A DNA stretch of 64,000 bases from Simmondsia chinensis (taxonomy: Eukaryota > Streptophyta > Magnoliopsida > Caryophyllales > Simmondsiaceae). Location of the stretch: contig JAGTTD010000008.1 in assembly GCA_018398585.1 (NCBI GenBank), positions 4,910,501 to 4,974,500 on the forward strand. The letters run 5' to 3'. The notes below the pieces were generated by a model that saw nothing but the letters and a program-made list of their open reading frames with translations, was not told where the DNA came from and did no database searches. The position numbers and the translations under genes were made by a program. The number at the start of each line of letters is the position of its first letter. The stretch's first letter is position 1. This document shows positions 56,906 through 64,000 of the stretch, in pieces.

Positions 56906-56921
56906 TGGTAGGATCGAGGTA

Positions 56922-58076
56922 GGATCGGTGGAATCATAAAATCGTATTGTGATCATATCCTTTAATTTTGTTTAATATCAATGGATCATAAGATTCTACT
57001 TAGGATCCGGACGATCGATGATTGTGGATAGTAAAATTGCAAGATTTTAAGATCCGGATCGGAAGTTTAATAACCATACTTATAAATAATTAGAGTTATA
57101 ATATTACCTTAAAAATTATAATTTTTGTCTATTTTTTTGGTAAGCTACGATTTTGTTATGATAATAATAATTTTTTCATGACAATAACTTTGCCCATAAA
57201 CAATTGTTATTGTCACGATGGTAAGTATAATTATTGTTAGTATAGTAATATAATTTATGGTAAGGTATAGTCATAAAATTTGACTAAGTGTTCCTTCTAA
57301 TACTACTTTTATCATCATACTTTTATCCTCATACTAATATATATTGTCCACGCTATTGAAGTTGGTCAAGTACCATATGAGAAATTTGTGGAATTGAGAA
57401 AATTATCTACTAAAGTTAAATCACGAGATCAAAGTAGTAAAAAGGAAGGACAACCCTCCATGATGAAAGCCCAAGAGGGCATTTGTGCTACCTGGTGCCG
57501 GTGACGGTCCCTCAGTCGGGGCTGGTGGTAGAGAAGTCAAACCCAGTGGTTGCGGTTATGGAAGCCAAAGAGTCGAGCCTTAGAGCTTGTTTGGAATTGC
57601 TTATTATAAAAGAAAACGTATTTTTTTAATTAAAAAAAATATTTTTCTGCGATTTAAAGTTTGTTTGACAAATACCAAAAAATACTTTTTATTAAAAATA
57701 GAAGTTATTTTTTTGCTTTCAAATAAAAACAAAAGTTTAATACTTTTAATTTTAAATAGAAATAAAAATCTAAAAACTTTTAGAATAAAAATATCCCTAA
57801 TTAAACATTAAAATTACACCATATACCCCCACACAAACATCGTCTTTCAAACCATAACCCCCTACCTAACCCAATTCTAACGCCACTTCAACTGACAAAA
57901 CACCATCGCACCGCCGCCATCAACGCCGTCGCGCCGCCGCCTCCAACACCGTTGCACGTTCTTCGGCGAACACCGGGTAGATTTTGTCCCCCTGTTCGAA
58001 CTTGACCAAAACCTGCGAATTTGGTACCATTTTGTTCAATTTCTCTACGATTTTGGTACGATTTTGTGATTTTTTA
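56922..58076. other. upstream region of the PPR gene
   Basis: Mostly AT-rich and non-coding. About 57850-57985 is GC-richer with a CCGCCGCC-type repeat and could be the untranslated first exon of the PPR transcript. No promoter element can be fixed. Confidence 0.35.
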
Positions 58077-58441
58077 GTCATTTGGTTTGAGTTGCTCATT
58101 TTTTGATTTTTCATATGATTTTTGTGTGATTTTGGTTCAAATTGTTCAATTTCAAGTTGAGTTACTGATTTTGTGCAACTTCTATGTGATTTTGGTGTCA
58201 TTTTGTAATTCTGAAGTGATTTGGTTTGAGTTGGTCCAATTGTTGACTTCTCATATGATTTTTGTGTGATTTTGGTTCAGATTCTTCAATTTCAAGTTGA
58301 GCTGCTGGTTTTGTTCAATTTCTATATGATTTTTGTGTGATTTTGTGTTTTTGAAGTGATTTGGTTTGAGTTGCTCAATTTTTTGTTGGTTCAAATTGTT
58401 CAATTCTTTATTTTCTGTAATCGATTGTTGATTTTGTACAG
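58077..58441 (+). repeat. T-rich tandem repeat in a probable 5'-UTR intron
   Basis: A unit of about 140 bp beginning GTGATTTGGTTTGAGTTG occurs at about 58077 (partly degenerate start), 58217 and 58358 (partial), sharing ATATGATTTTTGTGTGATTT and TTCAATTTCAAGTTGAG. The block is T-rich and ends TTGATTTTGTACAG at 58441, a good 3' splice site 14 bases before the PPR start codon. I infer an intron in the 5' UTR; the donor site was not fixed. Confidence 0.6.
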
Positions 58442-58446
58442 AACTC

Positions 58447-58461
58447 ATGATAACATGCTGA
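58447..58461 (+). CDS. 4-codon upstream ORF overlapping the PPR start
   Basis: ATG ATA ACA TGC TGA: a minimal upstream ORF whose last codons overlap the main ATG (58455) in another frame. If the 5' UTR contains this segment, it could lower translation of the PPR protein. Its use is inferred only from position. Confidence 0.35.
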   Translation: MITC

Positions 58462-61400
58462 AACTATTCAGGAGAACAAATCTTCTTCCCCTCCGTCCAC
58501 CCCCCTTCTTCTTCTCTTCCTCTTCCCGTTGGCCCACCGATCTTCTTCCTCTTCCATTTGCCCCGTCACCCAACTCACATCCCACTGCAACATACACCAA
58601 TCTGATCAATTTCCTACCTTCGAAATCAAATCTTTATGCTTCTATGTTCTGCACTCTTATCCAACTTTTCCTTCGGTGTGGCCGTCTGTCTCAAGCTTGT
58701 GAAGCCTTCTTCGCCTTGCGGGGGTGCAGCCTCGCCCCCGTGGACGTGCCAGCTTGGAACCGGCTTCTCTATGAATTCAACAATTGCGGTTTGGTTTCTC
58801 AGGTATGGCTTGTTTACAGGGAAATGGTGGCTTCTTGTGAGGTTTCTCCCAATGTTTTTACTCATAATATTGTTATTCATTCTCTATGCAAAGTGGGTAT
58901 GTTGAGTTCTGCGTTAGAATTGATCAGAGCTGTGGAGGAAATTGATGGTGTTGGCTATAGTACCATCATTTGGGGGTTTTGCAAGCAAGGATTGGTTAAG
59001 TATGCACTTGGGTTTTTGTCTGATATGACTAAGAGGGGGGTTCCTGTTGATTCTTTTGTTTGTAATGTTCTGATTAAAGGGTTTTGTGATAATGGGTTGT
59101 TAGGGGATGGAAGGTGGGTTTTGGATTGCTTGATGGAGAATGGGGCAGGGGTTGCTGTGCCTGATGTTGTGACCTTCAACACATTGATTGATGGGTATTG
59201 CAAGGCCGGCTTTATTGATGAAGCTCTCCAAGTGATGGAGGTTATGAAAAAGCTCGGCTTTTTACCGGATATTGTGACTTATAATTCTATTGTCTATGGG
59301 TATTGTAGATCTGGGGATTTTACTAAAGCAAGGTCTGTCGTGGATAAGTTATTGGTTTCTCAATATGTCGAAGAGTGCCATTTGAATGTGGAGTGTGTCC
59401 AGGATCAGGAAGGCGCTAATGTAAAGGAAGAATCTAATGTTATCAACTCCTATGTAGTCTCCAATGTAATAACGCACACAACTCTAATTAGTGCATACTG
59501 CAGACAACGGAGGATACAGGATGCACTTTCTTTGTATGAGAACATGGTTACTGTTGGAGTCTCACCTGATGTCGTTACTTATGCTTGCATTTTAAGTGGC
59601 CTTTGCAAGAGTGGAAGGTTAACAGAGGCAGAAGCACTCTTTAGGGAGATGGAGGAAATGGGCATGGAGCATAGTCATGTCTCCTATTCTGTTGTAGTTG
59701 ATGCATTTATTGAAGTTGGGAACATTGCTTGGGCATTTGCACTAATGAGTCAGATGGTTGTTCGTGGGCTTGTTTTGGATGTGATCTTGTGTACTACTAT
59801 GATAAACGGGCTATTCAAGGGTGGAAAGCCAAATGAAGCTGAGGACATGTTCCAAATGCTTACAAGGCTTAATTTGACGCCAAATCATGTAACCTATTCT
59901 GTGCTAATTGATGGCCGGTGCAAGTTGCAGGATGTGAGGGGTGCTGAATCTGCTCTGCTTGAGATGGAGGATAAAGGTGTTTCGCCAAATGTTGTAACTT
60001 ATTCTTCTATGATGAATGGTTATGTAAAAGAAGGAAGTCTTCACAAAGCTTTTGGTCTAATGAAGAAATTGATGCAACTAAACATACAACCTAATTCTGT
60101 TACATATGGAACATTGATTGACGGATATCTTAAAGCAGGGAAGGGTGAAATAGCATTTGGCTTGTACGATGAAATGAAATTGTTAGGACTAGATGAAAAC
60201 AAATTCATAGTTGATTCTTTGGTGAATAATTTGAAAAGGAACCAAAAGATGGAGGATGCAGTGGAAATGATTAAGGACATGAGGTCCAGGGGCATATTAC
60301 TTGACTGCATTAACTATACTTCACTAATGGATGGCCTCTTTAAGGTGGGAAATGTCTCCGCTGCACTAAACTTGGTCCAAGATTTGATGGAAAAGAACAT
60401 AGCGCTTGACGTGGTGGCATGTAATGTTTTAATGCGTGGGCTCCTAAAGCTCAATGCTTATGAGCCACGATCAATTTATGATAGCATGAAAGATATGAAT
60501 TTGGCCCCTGATTGTGCAACATACAACACTATGATTGATGCTTATTGCAAGGAAGGAAAAGTCGCAAATGCTCTTAAACTGTGGGATGAGATGAAGAGCT
60601 TTGGGTTAGTGGCCAACTTAGTCACCTATAACATTCTTGTTATGGGACTTTGTAAAACCGGTAATGTTGACCAAGCGATGCTTATCTTAAGGGACATGTC
60701 AATCGCAGGTTTTAGCCCCACATCAAGTATACATAGAACTGTGCTCATTGCAGCTTCAAAGAGTCAGAGAGCAGAAATAATTTTCCAAATTCATGAAAAG
60801 CTTGTTGCTATGGGCTTGAAGGTTGATCGCGTCAGCTATAACACTCTCATCTCTGTTTTATGCAAGGTGAGAATGACCAAAAGAGCGGCTATGGTTTTAA
60901 AAGACATGATAAGTCGAGGATTTCCAGCTGATACAATCACTTATAACAGTTTTATACGTGGATATTGTGAAAGCCTACATCTTAAGAGGGCATTTGCAAC
61001 GTATTATCAAATGGTAACCGAGGGAGTTTCTCCGAATCTTATAACTTACAATGCCCTTCTTCGAGGTCTTTCTGATGCAGGTTTGATGGAAGAGACCAGT
61101 GGAATACTTAGTGACATGAAACAAAGAGGAATTGAACCTAATGATACCACATATGATATTATGGTATCAGGTTATGCAAGGACTGCAAATATGAAAGAGT
61201 CCATAAGGCTTTATTGTGAAATGGTGTGCAGAGGCTTCGTTCCCAATACTTACACATACAATGTGCTTATCCATGAGTTTGCCAAGATGGGAAAGATGAG
61301 CCAGGCTAGAGAACTGATGAATGAGATGCAAGTCAGAGGGGTATCACCAAACTCGTCAACCTATGTCATACTTGTTGTTGGTTGGTGCAAATTGTCTCGT

Positions 61401-61622
61401 AAGGCAGAGTTGAATAAGATACTGAAGCGATCCTATCGAGCTGAGGCAATGAAATTGTTCACTGAAATGTACGAGAAGGGGTTAGTTCCGGATGAAAAAA
61501 CCCTTTCTCTTGTTTGTCGTAATCTAGTAAGGCCGGGCAAGAAAATAGGCACTAAGATGCTCTTTAGTGAACTATACAAGAGCAAAGGGCGTATTATGAG
61601 CCATCAACAGGATGACACTTAG
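58455..61622 (+). CDS. P-type pentatricopeptide-repeat protein, organelle-targeted
   Basis: 1055 codons without interruption, single exon as usual for plant PPR genes. The start is the first in-frame ATG (MLKLFRRTNLLPLRPPPFFF); open frame upstream lacks an ATG. The first ~30 residues are basic, Ser-rich and without acidic residues, fitting a mitochondrial (or plastid) transit peptide. From about residue 80 there are about 25 PPR motifs of 35 residues, recognisable by VVTYNTLIDGYCKxG-type cores. One linker between motifs 6 and 7 is about 30 residues longer and acidic (near 59363-59455). The C-terminus ends without E, DYW or SMR domains. P-type PPR proteins bind specific organelle RNAs, one motif per base, aiding processing, stability or translation; the target here is unknown. 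It resembles long mitochondrial PPR proteins of the At5g14770 type, from memory. Confidence 0.95.
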   Translation: MLKLFRRTNLLPLRPPPFFFSSSSRWPTDLLPLPFAPSPNSHPTATYTNLINFLPSKSNLYASMFCTLIQLFLRCGRLSQACEAFFALRGCSLAPVDVPAWNRLLYEFNNCGLVSQVWLVYREMVASCEVSPNVFTHNIVIHSLCKVGMLSSALELIRAVEEIDGVGYSTIIWGFCKQGLVKYALGFLSDMTKRGVPVDSFVCNVLIKGFCDNGLLGDGRWVLDCLMENGAGVAVPDVVTFNTLIDGYCKAGFIDEALQVMEVMKKLGFLPDIVTYNSIVYGYCRSGDFTKARSVVDKLLVSQYVEECHLNVECVQDQEGANVKEESNVINSYVVSNVITHTTLISAYCRQRRIQDALSLYENMVTVGVSPDVVTYACILSGLCKSGRLTEAEALFREMEEMGMEHSHVSYSVVVDAFIEVGNIAWAFALMSQMVVRGLVLDVILCTTMINGLFKGGKPNEAEDMFQMLTRLNLTPNHVTYSVLIDGRCKLQDVRGAESALLEMEDKGVSPNVVTYSSMMNGYVKEGSLHKAFGLMKKLMQLNIQPNSVTYGTLIDGYLKAGKGEIAFGLYDEMKLLGLDENKFIVDSLVNNLKRNQKMEDAVEMIKDMRSRGILLDCINYTSLMDGLFKVGNVSAALNLVQDLMEKNIALDVVACNVLMRGLLKLNAYEPRSIYDSMKDMNLAPDCATYNTMIDAYCKEGKVANALKLWDEMKSFGLVANLVTYNILVMGLCKTGNVDQAMLILRDMSIAGFSPTSSIHRTVLIAASKSQRAEIIFQIHEKLVAMGLKVDRVSYNTLISVLCKVRMTKRAAMVLKDMISRGFPADTITYNSFIRGYCESLHLKRAFATYYQMVTEGVSPNLITYNALLRGLSDAGLMEETSGILSDMKQRGIEPNDTTYDIMVSGYARTANMKESIRLYCEMVCRGFVPNTYTYNVLIHEFAKMGKMSQARELMNEMQVRGVSPNSSTYVILVVGWCKLSRKAELNKILKRSYRAEAMKLFTEMYEKGLVPDEKTLSLVCRNLVRPGKKIGTKMLFSELYKSKGRIMSHQQDDT

Positions 61623-62985
61623 CGTAGTTCTGTTCTATGATGACTGGCTGTACTGAGGTATTTTGGCAGATTCACATGTTTCTTCTTGGTGAAGATGAAC
61701 TACAGCTGTAGTGTGAGCATCATTAATTGATCAGTCATGGTGATCTAGACATGACAAGGGCAATGCTTGATGCATGGTAGCGGAGCATACTCTTTTGAAT
61801 TATGTGCAGGATGGGAAGCGGTGTTAATTTGCAACCTGTAATTGATCTATCTGCTGGGTTGCTCTACGTTCCGTTGTTCAAAATCAATTTCATCTTTGCA
61901 TGGTAAGCTTGCTATCATTTATGCACAATATATACGTTTGTCAAATATTAACTTTTGGTGCCTGATGGTAGTGCTTGGTTCTGTTTTCTAATTTGGTCAA
62001 GATGTTTAATCATGCTCTTTTAGGTCCTTAAAATATCAGATACAGAGGGGGAGCACATTCCAATATTATTTGTTGTTAAATGATGGGTAATGAGAACTAC
62101 TGAGATGAAGCTGTTCTGTGCTTGTACTTTTTCAAAAGACATAGATGTATCCTAGGTGATAGGCATGTGTATAAAGAGAAGTTAGGACCTCATCCTACTC
62201 ACTACACTTCGTATGGTCTGTTTGATCTGATGATCCAAACAGCTTACGAAATTGATCCTCTCATAGTGCATTAATGATTGCAGCAAGGAGCATCATAAAA
62301 ATTGAGGCAAGCAACATGTTTACCCCTGTAATTCTATGTACGAGGGGCATTGAGAATAAATAAATAAATAAATGAATCATGCATGTGCCTAGCTACATGC
62401 AAAACAAGGATACATTCTTGATCATGGAACATCGTCAGAAAAGACAATGTGAAGAAAATGAAACCTGTGTGTTTTGTTTCTGTTGATGGTAACTTCATGT
62501 CTGAGTATTGTAAAAGGAAAATGATAAAAATCTCTAGAATCTGGCATTGGCTTTACTGCAACATACATGATGTCTGATGGCAAGTTCAATTCAGAATTGA
62601 CTCACTACCCAGGTGTACGTTTTTATTCATTTTTATGGATATCTCTTTTCCTATACTTTACTGATGAAAACAGTTGCAGATGGATGGTTCATTTCATTGA
62701 CCAGAATGGCATGCTGCTCGTTCCACAGACGTAAAACTTCTCGCACAATTATATGGGAAGAGTTTAAGAGAAAACAAAAGGTAATGTTTGTGATGGATAC
62801 TTGAGCTTCTTGTGTAAAACTTATATTATTCTAGATTTTTCTTATACCTTTGTTACTTAGTTTGGTGATAGTGCTGAGATTTTATGAACTGTTTCCATTT
62901 ACTTGCCTTTACTCAATTTCTTAGATTCTTGAGAACTTGCTGTGCATGGAATTAATTGTTATGGTTGGATCGTTTGTAGGAGGAT
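61623..62985 (+). other. 3' flank of the PPR gene
   Basis: No second open gene. Presumably the 3' UTR and following non-coding DNA. A GAATAAATAAATAAATAAAT run near 62352 contains AATAAA signals, but a poly(A) site cannot be fixed. Short open stretches (such as 62613-62804) lack any family resemblance. Confidence 0.4.
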
Positions 62986-62999
62986 GCCTAGAAGAGGTG

Positions 63000-63125
63000 C
63001 ATTACTAGTGCTTCAAAGAGGCTCCCACCATGCTGAGGCAGGGTCTGGAGAGGATAAAATGTACGCAGCCTTACTTATAGGGTGTTATCTTATAGAGAGA
63101 CTGTTATCAAGGGGCCCGAAGCCCT
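63000..63125 (-). mobile_element. Au-type SINE tail fragment
   Basis: On the minus strand GGCTGCGTACATTTTATCCT, CCAGACCCTGC and GGGAGCCTCTTTGAAGCACT follow the tail of the 5S-headed SINEs, but the 5S part is absent: homology stops at the CCCCTTGATAACAGTCTCTC junction. It is a 5'-truncated copy or a member of a family with another head. No clear target duplication. Confidence 0.6.
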
Positions 63126-64000
63126 AAAAAGAAAAGAAGGAACAATATTCTTAAGATCCAAGTCAAATAAAGTAATATAAGGCATGCAAGCAACAATTAC
63201 AGACATGCAAGCCTAGGGGCACTATGAACCCGCATTAATGTGCTCCTCTTTTTTGAAGGCTATGTCGACGACACATATTTTTAATTGCCACTCAACTCTA
63301 TTTAAGACCATCTCTTCAGTAAGATTTAAGTGAGTAAGGTCAATGTCTAATCATCTCCATCCAACATTTCTTTGCCTTGATTTATAGCAAAAAGAAAAAT
63401 GATCTACCTTTCTTCACAGCTGATACTTTCATACACGAAGAGCAGTGTAGTTTGATTGCATCATACAACTCAGGATGACTTTTGTGAATAAAAATAGAAT
63501 TAAGCCTGTGGAACCTCCTTGTCTAGGTTACGCGTAAAACCACCAACCTTCATATTCCAATATATTAGTGAACAATGGCTATCAGCAACTTGCATAGAGC
63601 CAGTAAAATGTATAGAACATAAAAGACTATTTTTATCTCTACATGGGATATGTTTTTGTTCTGTCCAAAACATTGGGATGAGCACTAGGCGGGCTCACGA
63701 GTAATGTAACAGATGTTTTCAAATCTGTTTATTAGTACTTAAATGCTATTTGATAATTATAATAGATGGTGTGGTAGTTTTATGACTAACACAGATGACT
63801 GATTTTGTCCCACCAAAAACTAGGTCTGGTATTTTAAGTTGTCTTGGTGTTTGGGCCATGGATTATGTTATTTACCTTTGTCAAAGTCAGGACCTGCTTT
63901 GGCTAATTTTTGCTTGCTATTTGTATTCTTTATCCCTATTGTCCAGTTTGAACTCATATGAGTCTGCACAAAGACGTCTGAAAACCAGGTTAGGAGTTAT
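63126..64000. other. non-coding, nothing recognised
   Basis: No supportable gene, RNA or repeat in the last 875 bp. Confidence 0.4.

Noticed and set aside
57587..57811. Lys/Ile/Phe-rich open frame upstream of the PPR gene
   Set aside because: AT-rich composition only; no domain, no conserved context.
58356..58454. N-terminal extension of the PPR frame
   Set aside because: There is no ATG in this segment; it lies in the T-rich repeat before the splice acceptor, so the start is 58455.
1..64000. CRISPR arrays, bacterial operons, organelle inserts
   Set aside because: No spaced direct repeats of CRISPR type, no prokaryotic gene spacing and no recognisable plastid or mitochondrial gene segments were seen.

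Overview
This window is nuclear DNA from a flowering plant, most likely a eudicot. The signs are an intron-bearing Helitron with RPA-like exons, Ty1/copia and Ty3/gypsy elements primed from initiator-Met tRNA, Mutator-type MITEs, a PIF/Harbinger transposase, Au-type SINE tails and one large P-type pentatricopeptide-repeat (PPR) gene. I recognise no species. Almost all of the window is transposon sequence; the only intact protein gene is the PPR gene at 58455-61622 (+).

Layout. 1-4.8 kb: non-coding DNA, a 5'-truncated LINE stub and an internally deleted gypsy-type LTR element (2231-4304). 4.8-11.3 kb: a three-deep nest: a long-armed inverted-repeat element (4794-11303) holds a MITE (5211-10512), which holds a nearly complete, lightly damaged copia element (5547-10471); a 5S-headed SINE sits in the outer element. 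11.3-13.5 kb: a divergent large LTR-like repeat (R1) with a second 5S-SINE. 14.7-20.4 kb: LINE pieces, a truncated copia copy (15004 on), a deleted LTR element (17095-18545) and a large imperfect inverted repeat (18490-20430). 21.1-28.9 kb: a second nest: an LTR-like element (R2) split by a reverse-strand copia (21232-27323), itself hit by a 5S-SINE. 29.3-35.2 kb: a Helitron end, a reverse-strand copia (29658-34703) broken only by three in-frame stops, and a Mutator-type MITE. 36-53 kb: a decayed Helitron block on the minus strand with Rep/helicase, RPA-like exons, several repeated RPA-like exon fragments, a 5S-SINE inside the helicase and a 1.4 kb solo LTR-like insertion. 53-55 kb: a dead PIF/Harbinger element. 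55.2-57 kb: fold-back MITEs and a 30-bp SINE stub. 58-61.6 kb: the PPR gene, preceded by a T-rich, tandemly repeated probable 5'-UTR intron. 61.6-64 kb: 3' flank with a SINE tail.

The most unusual signal is a SINE family seen four times (10600-10845, 11800-12059, 23032-23279, 41371-41602). Its 5' part is a nearly whole 5S rRNA sequence with the internal pol III control region, and its 3' part is the Au-type plant SINE tail. Three copies have convincing 15-18 bp target-site duplications, so these are LINE-mobilised chimeric SINEs, not 5S genes or Cassandra LTRs.

Limits: boundaries come from reading target duplications and termini by eye. Family and lineage names come from motif recognition, not database searches. 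No age or percent identity was computed.
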